DNA of 64,000 nt. Origin: Flavobacterium pisciphilum. GTDB taxonomy: Bacteria; Bacteroidota; Bacteroidia; Flavobacteriales; Flavobacteriaceae. The translations under genes and the position numbers were made by a program. The notes beneath the pieces were generated by a model. The model made no database searches, was not told the DNA's origin, and saw only the letters and a list, made by a program, of their open reading frames with translations. Below are positions 35,741 to 44,072 of the stretch, one piece after another; the stretch's first letter is position 1; every line of letters begins with the position of its first letter. The stretch is taken from NCBI RefSeq assembly GCF_020905345.1, contig NZ_JAJJMO010000001.1, forward strand, positions 248,001 through 312,000, given 5' to 3'.

Positions 35741-38700
35741 ATGAGAAAACAATTATTTATTTTATTTGGAATTCTTTTGTTTGCACAAACTCTTTTGGCA
35801 CAAACAAAGACTGTAACTGGTATAGTTACGAGCCAAACTGACGGTTTATCATTGCCGGGAGTATCTGTTCTAATTGAAGGGACATCAAAAAGTACTGTAA
35901 CTGATTTAGATGGAAAATATAGCATCCTAGTCAATGAAAACGAAACACTACTCTTTACTTATGTTGGATTCTCTTTTAAAAAAGTCAAAATTTTAGCAAG
36001 TACAAGTGTAGTTAATCTTAAAATGACAGAAGAACTCAATGCTCTTTCAGAAGTTGTTGTATTGGGATCTACAGTCCGTGCTACACGTAAAGAGCTTGGA
36101 AATGCTGTTACAAGTTTAAAGGGTGAAGACTTAGTAAAGGCACAGCCAGGTGGACTTTCGACAGCTTTACAAGGTAAAATTGCTGGTGCTCAAGTTTCTC
36201 AGAACTCAGGAGATCCTGCAGGAGGATTTAGCATAAAGCTTAGAGGAACGTCTTCAATATTAGGTTCATCAGATCCGTTATATGTTATCGATGGAGTCGT
36301 TTTGAACAATGCAACTACCAATGTAACAAACTTAAATGTAACAACGGGAAACTCTAATATGCAAATTGGTCAAAACAGGTCTTCTGACATTAACCCTAAC
36401 GACATACAAAGTATTGAGGTTTTAAATGGAGGAGCTGCCGCAGCAATTTATGGTTCAAGAGCAGCAAACGGGGTTGTTTTAATAACTACCAAAAAAGGTA
36501 TTGCTGGTGAAACCAGATACACGTTTTCGACTAGTGTAACTTCAAACCAAATTCGTAAAAAGCTAGATCTGAATAGATCCGACAAACAGTTTGTTAGTAC
36601 CTCTCCTGCTTTATTTCCTATTCAAGGAAATCCTGCAAGCCCAACAACTGTAAGTGTATTGGGAAGAAATCTTGAAACAAGAACTTTTGGTGTAGAACGA
36701 TATGATTATCAAGATGATATTTTTACTACAGGAATTGGAACTGACACCTATTTTTCAATGCAAGGTGGAGATGAAAAAACAAAATACTTCGCTTCTCTTG
36801 GACATTTGGTAAACGAAGGAATTATAAAAAATACTGATTTTAAAAGAACAGGAGCTAAAGTAAGATTGAAACATGATTTCAATTCAAAACTATCTGCTAC
36901 TGTAGGATTGAATTATGTTAGCTCAAGCTCAAATGAAAAACCTGATGGAAACGTTTTCTGGAGTCCAATTAACTCTATAAATATTACCAATAATATTTAC
37001 GACATCAGCAGAAGAGATGCTAATGGCAACCTATTAGCTGTTGACCCTAATAGAATTAATCCTCTTTCTATTATAGAAACTTTCAAAATCAAACAAAACA
37101 CAGATCGTATTATTTCGGACTTACAATTAAACTATGTTCCTTTTAAAAACTTCAATGCCGATTTGATTTTTGGTATTGATAATTATAACCAAAGAGGGAA
37201 CGTATATATTCCGAGATACCCATATATTGTTAATCCAGCCTATTATAATGATGGATATGTATCTGAAGCTACCAACAGAGTAGTTCAATTTAACAATGAT
37301 TTGAATTTAAAATATGTTTGGAATATCAACGATAAATGGAAAGCAACCACTTACGGAGGATACAACATACAAACCTATCGTGATAATTTTGTAGCTGTCG
37401 AAGGGCGTAATTTAAAGCCGTTTATTGAAACTATAAATGCTTTTAATACTTTGATACCTGGTTCGCCAAGTTCAAGTCAATCAAAATATAATTTATGGGG
37501 GTATTATCTACAAGAAACTTTCGGTTTCAAAGACAAACTATATATAACTATAGCTGGAAGACAAGATTCATCGACTATTTTCTCAAGTGATAATAGATCA
37601 CAATTTTATCCAAAAGCAAGCTTTAGTTATGTTCTATCTGACGAGAAATTCATGGAAAACATTCATGATGTTGTAAGTTCGGTTAGATTTAGAGGTTCAT
37701 GGGGAAAATCAGGTAGCTTAACCGCTATTAAGCCTTATGCTCGTTTTACTAATTATTCTACTGGAACGCTTTTAGGGAATAGTACTTTTACTATTGAAGG
37801 ATTCAAACAAGGAAACTTAGATTTAAAACCTGAGCAAAGTGTTACTTATGAAATTGGAGGTGATTTTGGTTTTATAAAAGATCGTTTAAACCTATCATTT
37901 AGCTACTACAATGCTGATATAGATGACTTGTTATTACCTGTTCAATTGGCTGCTTCTGAAGGTGCTACAAACACAATCAAGAACATTGGAAAAATGAATA
38001 ATAAAGGGTTTGAAATAAATCTTAAATATGATGTGATTAAAAAAGAAAACTTACATCTAGATGCATTTGTAAATTACAGCAGCAATAGAAATAAAGTAAC
38101 TGGATTGCCACAAACACGTTTTAAACTAGATAGCAATTTAGCAGGAGCACCTGTTTTTGTAGAAATGGATAAACCAGTAGGGATTTTCTACGGTACTTAT
38201 TTTGCAAGAAATCCAGACGGTAGTTTATTATTAACTCCTGATGGATATCCACAAACTGAAAAGGGTGATGCTAGCACTGGAGCCCCAGCAAGAAATAAAA
38301 CAACTGGACAACCAGAAGGAGCAATATTAAACAAACAAATTGGAAATCCAAATCCTGATTATATTATTTCATTTGGAGCTAATTTGAATTACAAAAAATT
38401 TGGTTTATCTGTATTATTTGATGGTGTTCATGGAGTAGATGTTTTTGATGCTGATTATAGAACAAGACAAGGAGTTGGATCAGGAACATTGGTAGCTCAA
38501 GAACTTAACGGAGAATTACCTCGTGGTTATATTTGGTCTATTTATAATATAGAAGAGTTTAGAGTCGTTGACGGAAGTTATCTAAAACTAAGAGAGATTT
38601 CTTTAAATTATTCTTTTGGAAAAATAAACAAATTCTTTGATGACTTAACTGTTACTGCAAGCGGTAGAAACCTAATTTCATGGGATAACTTTACCAGTTT

Positions 38701-38806
38701 TGATCCAGAAACAAATTCTGGCGGACAATCTTCAGTTGCGAAATACAATTTTGGAACAGTGCCAATTCCGAGTTCATATTCATTGGCAGTAAAATTTCAA
38801 TTTTAA
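35741..38806 (+). CDS. SusC/RagA family TonB-linked outer-membrane protein
   Basis: 1021 residues. Signal peptide 1-20 (ending LLAQT), CarboxypepD_reg-like domain (about 24-110), TonB-box-like LSEVVVLGS, plug with DPLYVIDGVVLNN and DIQSIEVLNGGAAAAIYGSRAANGVVLITTKKG, and a barrel ending LAVKFQF with the expected terminal Phe. It pairs with the SusD-like gene 15 bases downstream. No enzyme gene adjoins the pair, so the imported nutrient cannot be inferred from context. Confidence 0.93.
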   Translation: MRKQLFILFGILLFAQTLLAQTKTVTGIVTSQTDGLSLPGVSVLIEGTSKSTVTDLDGKYSILVNENETLLFTYVGFSFKKVKILASTSVVNLKMTEELNALSEVVVLGSTVRATRKELGNAVTSLKGEDLVKAQPGGLSTALQGKIAGAQVSQNSGDPAGGFSIKLRGTSSILGSSDPLYVIDGVVLNNATTNVTNLNVTTGNSNMQIGQNRSSDINPNDIQSIEVLNGGAAAAIYGSRAANGVVLITTKKGIAGETRYTFSTSVTSNQIRKKLDLNRSDKQFVSTSPALFPIQGNPASPTTVSVLGRNLETRTFGVERYDYQDDIFTTGIGTDTYFSMQGGDEKTKYFASLGHLVNEGIIKNTDFKRTGAKVRLKHDFNSKLSATVGLNYVSSSSNEKPDGNVFWSPINSINITNNIYDISRRDANGNLLAVDPNRINPLSIIETFKIKQNTDRIISDLQLNYVPFKNFNADLIFGIDNYNQRGNVYIPRYPYIVNPAYYNDGYVSEATNRVVQFNNDLNLKYVWNINDKWKATTYGGYNIQTYRDNFVAVEGRNLKPFIETINAFNTLIPGSPSSSQSKYNLWGYYLQETFGFKDKLYITIAGRQDSSTIFSSDNRSQFYPKASFSYVLSDEKFMENIHDVVSSVRFRGSWGKSGSLTAIKPYARFTNYSTGTLLGNSTFTIEGFKQGNLDLKPEQSVTYEIGGDFGFIKDRLNLSFSYYNADIDDLLLPVQLAASEGATNTIKNIGKMNNKGFEINLKYDVIKKENLHLDAFVNYSSNRNKVTGLPQTRFKLDSNLAGAPVFVEMDKPVGIFYGTYFARNPDGSLLLTPDGYPQTEKGDASTGAPARNKTTGQPEGAILNKQIGNPNPDYIISFGANLNYKKFGLSVLFDGVHGVDVFDADYRTRQGVGSGTLVAQELNGELPRGYIWSIYNIEEFRVVDGSYLKLREISLNYSFGKINKFFDDLTVTASGRNLISWDNFTSFDPETNSGGQSSVAKYNFGTVPIPSSYSLAVKFQF

Positions 38807-38821
38807 TTTAATAAAAACATC

Positions 38822-40099
38822 ATGAAAAAAATATTCATCCCAATAGTTGCCCTAGCATTACTTTTAACTAGTTGCAACGAAGATTATTTAGACCCAACGA
38901 AACCTTCTCAAGAGCTAGTATTTAATACTAGAGGTGGTGTCATTGGTGCAGCAAATGGACTACAAGTACTTTGGAGTGTTGATAGAACAAGTCCTGTTTA
39001 CAACACCATTACTGGTAATGGATTTACAACAAAAGAATTACGATTGCTGAACGCAGGAAATGTTGACGAAGGTGAACTTTCTGTTGGTGGCGAAGTACTC
39101 TCAACTAAAAATTTGGTTGTAAATAATCTATGGTCACAATGCCTTATTATTAAATCTGAATCTCAAAAAGTAATTGACCACGTCGATATACTAACCTCTG
39201 AGACTGAAAAAGCAAGCGTTTTTGTTCATGCCTCTATTTTTAAGGCGATGGCCCTCACTACTCTTGTTCAGTATTTTCAAAGTGTTCCTTTAAAAATTGG
39301 AAAAAATGTAACTTTCGATTCTAGAACTGACGTATTAAATGAGGCTATTAAAACCTTAAAAACTACTGAGCCTTTACTAGACAAAGCAACTGGTTTTACA
39401 GATTTAGTAAGTGGTATAAATTATAAAAATACAGTTTATGCTCTTTTTGCTAGAACTTATTTAATGATTGGCGACTACGACAATGCTATCAAATATGCTA
39501 GTTTGGTTGATCTCTCTTCAAAATCGGTATTTGCCTTTGATCAAATTAGTCCTAATCCTATTGCTTATATTTCTATAACCACTAACAATGTATTCCAACC
39601 GGTAGATTTAACTCTAGGATTGCCAGCAGCTTTAGCGCCTACAAGCTCTGATGGAAGATTAAACTTTTATATCAAACCAGGTTCAAACCCAACAACAGCC
39701 ACAGGTTTTTTTGACTCTAATACCAAATCAATACCTGTTTATTTACCTGGTGAAATGATGCTAATATTAGCAGAATCATATGCTAGAAAAGACAATTTAC
39801 CACAAGCAATAGTAGAATTAAATAAAGTACTAACCAAAACTGCTGCCACTGATGCTTATGGAATTGGCGCCAATCTTGCACCATATACTGGAGCAGTTAC
39901 CAAGACTAGTATTTTAACCGAAATTTATAGAAATCGTTGTATCGAGATGTATATGTCTAGTTTAAAACTTGAAGACAGTAGAAGATTTGAACGTCCAGCT
40001 GCTGGAACTGCTGGAGCTGAAAGAAACCGTAACTGGTATCCTTATCCTGATTCTGAAAGAAACAACAATACAAATACTCCTGCTGATCCAGCAATATAA
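38822..40099 (+). CDS. SusD/RagB family nutrient-binding lipoprotein
   Basis: 425 residues. The lipobox LLTSC places the lipidated Cys at 18, followed by NEDYLDPTKPSQELVFNTRGG. The RagB/SusD helical core includes YKNTVYALFARTYLMIGDYDNAIKYASLVD and the C-terminal LPGEMMLILAESYARKDNLPQAIVELNKVL and IYRNRCIEMYMSSLKLEDSRRF. It is the extracellular lid of the SusC partner. It diverges strongly from the other SusD in this window, so the two systems probably bind different nutrients. Confidence 0.92.
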   Translation: MKKIFIPIVALALLLTSCNEDYLDPTKPSQELVFNTRGGVIGAANGLQVLWSVDRTSPVYNTITGNGFTTKELRLLNAGNVDEGELSVGGEVLSTKNLVVNNLWSQCLIIKSESQKVIDHVDILTSETEKASVFVHASIFKAMALTTLVQYFQSVPLKIGKNVTFDSRTDVLNEAIKTLKTTEPLLDKATGFTDLVSGINYKNTVYALFARTYLMIGDYDNAIKYASLVDLSSKSVFAFDQISPNPIAYISITTNNVFQPVDLTLGLPAALAPTSSDGRLNFYIKPGSNPTTATGFFDSNTKSIPVYLPGEMMLILAESYARKDNLPQAIVELNKVLTKTAATDAYGIGANLAPYTGAVTKTSILTEIYRNRCIEMYMSSLKLEDSRRFERPAAGTAGAERNRNWYPYPDSERNNNTNTPADPAI

Positions 40100-40106
40100 A
40101 ATTTCT

Positions 40107-40140
40107 AAAACTGAGGTATCAAATGATACCTCAGTTTTTA
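40107..40140 (+). terminator. terminator of the second SusC/SusD operon
   Basis: AAAACTGAGGTATC / GATACCTCAGTTTT arms with a four-base loop, eight bases after the SusD stop. Confidence 0.88.
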
Positions 40141-40167
40141 TATATAATTGCCTTTATTGAAATCATT

Positions 40168-40488
40168 ATGAGAAGAATATATTTATCGTTAACAATACTT
40201 GGAGTTGTACTACCCTTTTCTCAATTTATACCTTGGCTTTGTCAAAATGGATTTAATTTTCCTTTACTACTTCAACAAATTATCGAAAACCCATTAGCGG
40301 CTTTTGCTTGGCTAGATGTTATTGTAACTGTCGTTGTTATTGTGTGTATGGCTATTAGTGAAGGCAAAAAATTAAAAATTAAAAAATTATGGATTCCAAT
40401 AGTAGCCTCATTTATAGGAGGAGCTTCTGTGGGACTTCCTTTATTTTTATATATAAAAGAATGTCATCTTGAAAAGATTAATTCGTAA
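40168..40488 (+). CDS. DUF2834 family membrane protein
   Basis: 106 residues with three hydrophobic helices. Family motifs are YLSLTILGVVLPFSQFIPWL, NPLAAFAWLDVIVTVVV, the basic EGKKLKIKKLWIP loop and GGASVGLPLFLYIKE. The function of DUF2834 is unknown. The frame can be extended to an ATG at 40123, but that codon lies inside the SusD terminator hairpin, so the ATG at 40168, which gives the family's usual length, is preferred. It is followed immediately by the shared hairpin-type terminator. Confidence 0.8.
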   Translation: MRRIYLSLTILGVVLPFSQFIPWLCQNGFNFPLLLQQIIENPLAAFAWLDVIVTVVVIVCMAISEGKKLKIKKLWIPIVASFIGGASVGLPLFLYIKECHLEKINS

Positions 40489-40492
40489 ACAT

Positions 40493-40522
40493 AAAAAAGC
40501 TTCAGATTTCTCTAAAGCTTTT
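40493..40522. terminator. shared-family hairpin terminator, copy 1
   Basis: AAAAAAGCTTCAGA / TCTAAAGCTTTT. It is the first of a series of near-identical hairpins between 40 and 54 kb. It lies between the convergent DUF2834 and reductase genes. Confidence 0.75.
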
Positions 40523-40531
40523 ACTTAATAG

Positions 40532-41128
40532 TTATTCAATAAATTGCTTAATTACGGAGTCTAATCTAGCCAAGTCAGCTATTTTATCTATCCACTTTTT
40601 CCTATTACTTTCATCTAACTCGTAAAGCGGTCCAATAAAATTACTTTGAATAGAAGAAACACCACAATATTCCAGAATACCATTTTTTAACTGAACGAGT
40701 CCACTTGACTTATAAATCTCTTCATAATCATCCTCAGACAAATCTCCTGCAGTTGTAATGATTCTTCCTGTTTTACCATTTAATAATCCCTCACTGAGCC
40801 CTTTGTTACTTCTAAAAGTAATACCCGGAAGAAATGCCCTATCAAAAAATCCTTTCATAATTGCGGGCATCCCTAGCCACCATATAGGATGTATCCAAAC
40901 CTGATGTTCACTCCATTTAATGTCATTTAATGCATTTAGCAAATCAGGTTCTAATTCCATTCTTTGTTTGTAACCAAACTGTAAATTAGGATTAAAATCC
41001 ATAGCGCCAATAGCAATATATCGGACTTCTGAGCCTGCTTCCAATGCTGACTTTATATAGGAATGTGCAATAGTGCTATTAAAACTATTCTGATCAGGAT
41101 GACCATTAATAACTACTATCTTTTTCAT
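40532..41128 (-). CDS. NAD(P)H-dependent quinone oxidoreductase, flavodoxin-like fold
   Basis: 198 residues, similar to KefF/MdaB/NQO1-type FMN or FAD reductases. Seen are the N-terminal INGHPDQNSFNSTIAHSYIKSALEAG, the FMN-site loop HPIWWLGMPAIMKGFFDRAFLPGITF and GRIITTAGD. It performs two-electron reduction of quinones, avoiding semiquinone radicals. Its ATG overlaps the end of the upstream hydrolase gene by four bases (ATGA), so it is translationally coupled as the last gene of a three-gene operon. Confidence 0.87.
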   Translation of the reverse strand: MKKIVVINGHPDQNSFNSTIAHSYIKSALEAGSEVRYIAIGAMDFNPNLQFGYKQRMELEPDLLNALNDIKWSEHQVWIHPIWWLGMPAIMKGFFDRAFLPGITFRSNKGLSEGLLNGKTGRIITTAGDLSEDDYEEIYKSSGLVQLKNGILEYCGVSSIQSNFIGPLYELDESNRKKWIDKIADLARLDSVIKQFIE

Positions 41129-42090
41129 TTTACTTGGTTTAAAATTTGTTTAAATAATTCCGTTTGTTGACTAAAAAAGTTATCTGTTAAGCTACATGGA
41201 AAAAAATCGAAGGCATGTACAGCATCTTTTATTTCCGATAAATTAACACTGATGCCTGCATCTTCTAATTTTTGAGCATATATTTTCCCTTCATCTTTAA
41301 GCGGATCTAACTCGCATACAATGATAGTTGCATTTGGCAAATTGTTGAAATTTTCTTCTAGCAACGGAACTGCATATTTTGGTGGTTGAGCTATGTTGTC
41401 TTTCAAATAATGTTTCCACATCCATTCGGCTGCACTTTTAGTTTGTGTAGGAGCATTTGCCAATTCACTCATAGAGGCTGTCTCTAGAAGATGACTCATT
41501 GCAGGGTATAATAAATATTGATGTTTTATTTCTACTTCTTTTTTATCCCTTGCCCAATGCGTAATCGAAGCTGCAATTGTTCCTCCTGCACTACTCCCTC
41601 CTATTAGGATATTACTATTGTTTCCATCAATTTGATCAGCATATTTAGATAGCCACAATAAAGCATCATATCCATCATCAATAGCTGCTGGAAATGGATG
41701 TTCTGGAGCCAAGCGGTAATTAACAGAAACAATTACCACATCCATATTTAGGACGAGATCAAAAAAAATAAAATCATATTGCTCGGGATCACCATATATA
41801 AAAGCTCCTCCATGAAAATATAATAATACAGGCAAATTGTCCTTTCCTTTTGGCCGATATGTTCTTAATCTTATTTTTCTTGATTGATCAGAAGACGAAA
41901 TCTCAACATCTTCTACATTAAGTTCTTCCGGAATAGCTAGAGGTTCTTCTTTTGATAATATAACCATTTCTTCTTTCCTAATCCTTGCGGGGTCATTCTT
42001 TAATAGATTTTCATAATCTATTTGGTTAAACGAGCTGTTTTTAATAGCTTCCCAAAGCTCAGAATCTATTCTTTTTATTATGCTTTCCAT
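41125..42090 (-). CDS. alpha/beta hydrolase of the HSL (hormone-sensitive lipase) family
   Basis: 321 residues. The oxyanion-hole motif [11 protein letters not shown] and nucleophile elbow [11 protein letters not shown] carry the catalytic Ser; [23 protein letters not shown] is the classic HSL/esterase segment (here [17 protein letters not shown]). The acid Asp lies in [10 protein letters not shown] and His in AVHAFDFF. It hydrolyses short- to medium-chain esters. It is the middle gene of the operon with the two reductases, 12 bases after the quinone oxidoreductase-like gene. Confidence 0.9.
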   Translation of the reverse strand: [321 protein letters not shown]

Positions 42091-42102
42091 ATCGCAATTA
42101 GC

Positions 42103-43050
42103 TTAAAATTTCAACACAACCTTACCTATTGTACGTCCAGTTTCTATTTGCAGATGTGCTTTTGCCATGTCATCAAATTCAAAAATATGTGATACGTGAG
42201 GTTTCAATACTCCTGCTTCTAACAATGACGCGATATGTTGCATATCACGGCCACTAGAATACACAGCCATAAAGTAACAGGCATGTAAACGTTTTTCTTC
42301 TGCTTTTAATTCATCCTCTTTTGTATGCCCTGATGGCAGTGTAACAATGGTTCCAAATTCTTTTACTACTTGTACTGACTTCTGAAAATTATCTCCTCCA
42401 ATAGATTCCAATACAAAATCAATATCATTAAGGGCTTCTTCAAAATGAATTGACCGATAGTCAATATGCTCATCCGCTCCTAGATTAAGAACAAAATCAC
42501 GATTAGCAGCTGATGATGTAGCAATAACATAGGCACCAATATGTTTTGCTATCTGCACTGCAAAATGACCTACTCCACCCGAAGCTGCATGAATAAGAAC
42601 CTTATCTGTTGCTCTCAATTTACCAAAATGATTAAATGCTTGCCAAGCAGTTAATGCTGCCAAAGTGCTGGCTGCTGCTTCGACATGACTACTATTTTTA
42701 GGTTTTAGTGCAAGATGCTCATCTAGAGCCGCTACATATTCAGCATACCCCTTACCATGACCTACGAAGTTTACCATTCCAAATACTTCATCACCAACTT
42801 TAAATCGAGTGACTTCATTTCCAATCGCTACAACTTCCCCAGAAATATCCCAACCCAAAATCAATGGATCATGTTTAACTAATTCGTCAACAAACGGGAC
42901 CTGTCCACTACGGACCTTTACATCTACTGGATTAATACTAATAGCCTTTACTCTAATAAGTACTTCATTTGTCTTTATTTCTGGCTTTTTGATGTCTTTG
43001 TAAATAAGATTTTCAACTCCTCCAAACTTTTCTAATACGATTGCTTTCAT
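42103..43050 (-). CDS. NADP-dependent quinone oxidoreductase-like MDR protein
   Basis: 315 residues, zinc-free medium-chain reductase. The N-terminus MKAIVLEKFGGVENLIYKDIKKPEI and KAISINPVDVKVRSGQVP, the nucleotide-binding HAASGGVGHFAVQIAKHIGAYVIATSSAANRDFV, and the absence of the structural-zinc Cys cluster are typical of the quinone oxidoreductase/crotonyl reductase branch. First gene of a three-gene operon (this gene, HSL hydrolase, flavodoxin-fold reductase), divergent from an AraC regulator. Together they look like a small detoxification or redox operon. On the minus strand TATTTTTG at 43078-43071 could be the -7 element. Confidence 0.88.
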   Translation of the reverse strand: MKAIVLEKFGGVENLIYKDIKKPEIKTNEVLIRVKAISINPVDVKVRSGQVPFVDELVKHDPLILGWDISGEVVAIGNEVTRFKVGDEVFGMVNFVGHGKGYAEYVAALDEHLALKPKNSSHVEAAASTLAALTAWQAFNHFGKLRATDKVLIHAASGGVGHFAVQIAKHIGAYVIATSSAANRDFVLNLGADEHIDYRSIHFEEALNDIDFVLESIGGDNFQKSVQVVKEFGTIVTLPSGHTKEDELKAEEKRLHACYFMAVYSSGRDMQHIASLLEAGVLKPHVSHIFEFDDMAKAHLQIETGRTIGKVVLKF

Positions 43051-43124
43051 ACTGCTTATATTTATTTCAACAAAAATAGACTGGTAAAAAGAACAAAAAC
43101 AGGTACATTTAAAGCTTGTTTGGG

Positions 43125-43132
43125 TATCTTTG
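43125..43132 (+). promoter_or_regulatory. -7 element directly before the AraC ATG
   Basis: TATCTTTG, exact TAnnTTTG, ends four bases before the ATG at 43137, implying a leaderless or near-leaderless mRNA. Confidence 0.5.
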
Positions 43133-43136
43133 CGCT

Positions 43137-43970
43137 ATGGCAAGAGAAAATATTTATCAATCGCTTGAAGCATACTACGAAAAAGTAGATAAATGCCCTT
43201 TAAATGGTAGGCAGTTCAATTTCTTTGAACTCGTTTACGTTATATCTGGCACTGGGAATCACACTGTCAATGAAAACAAGTTTCCCTATTTTGTAGGAGA
43301 TTTGTTTTTAATAACTCCAAATGACTGCCATGGATTTGAATTAGAAAGTACCAGCGAGTTTATGGTGGTACGGTTTGGTGAAAGTTATATTAGAGAATAT
43401 CAATGGAAGAGCATCGATCACATAGAATGTCTTTTATATTATGCATCACATTTGTCAGGTTCAATACTTGTAAACAACGATGACAAGCAAATGGTTACTT
43501 TGCTGATGCAAAATCTACGACAGGCTACAGCACAGCAAACAATGTACAACGAAGACCTTATAATTCATTTGGTCAACGCAATTATTGTTATTGCTGCGAG
43601 AAACATAGCCGTAATTAAACCACAAAACATTTCTCCCAATGCAGATATTCGCATATTACAGATATTAGATTATATCCAAGAATACATACGCAGGCCCGAA
43701 TTATTAAAAGTTGCCGTAATTGCTGAAAAATTTGGTTTGTCGCCAACTTATCTCGGGAGTTATTTTCGCAAACAATGCAACGAATCAATACAAGAATATA
43801 TTTCATCAAACCGTATTCGACTTATAGAACATCGATTACGCTTCAGCGACAAAAGAATTCATGAAATAGCAGATGAATTTGGATTTGCAGATGAAAGCCA
43901 TATCAATAAGTTTTTTAAACGCCACAAAGAGCTTAGCCTTAAAGCTTATAGAGTTGGATTAAGCAATTGA
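43137..43970 (+). CDS. AraC-family regulator with N-terminal cupin-like domain
   Basis: 277 residues from the ATG at 43137; the frame can be pushed to a TTG at 43116, but that runs through the -7 element. The N-terminal AraC-binding cupin (about 15-100) contains ELVYVISGTGNHTVNENKFPYFVGDLFLITPNDCHGFE. The DNA-binding domain (about 170-275) has VAVIAEKFGLSPTYLGSYFRKQCNESIQEYISSNRIRLIEHRL and IADEFGFADESHINKFFKRHKELSLKAYR. It is transcribed divergently from the quinone reductase operon and is the likely regulator of it. Confidence 0.9.
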   Translation: MARENIYQSLEAYYEKVDKCPLNGRQFNFFELVYVISGTGNHTVNENKFPYFVGDLFLITPNDCHGFELESTSEFMVVRFGESYIREYQWKSIDHIECLLYYASHLSGSILVNNDDKQMVTLLMQNLRQATAQQTMYNEDLIIHLVNAIIVIAARNIAVIKPQNISPNADIRILQILDYIQEYIRRPELLKVAVIAEKFGLSPTYLGSYFRKQCNESIQEYISSNRIRLIEHRLRFSDKRIHEIADEFGFADESHINKFFKRHKELSLKAYRVGLSN

Positions 43971-44072
43971 TATTGTTATTACTTTAGAATATTCATTTTG
44001 AATAATTTGAAACGAGTACAAAGGTTTTTATACTCGTTGTCCAATAATCATACCCTAAGCCAATCTACTTAT

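Noticed and set aside
40123..40167. Earlier ATG for the DUF2834 protein
   Set aside because: It lies inside the terminator hairpin of the SusD gene and adds residues outside the family pattern; ATG at 40168 fits better.
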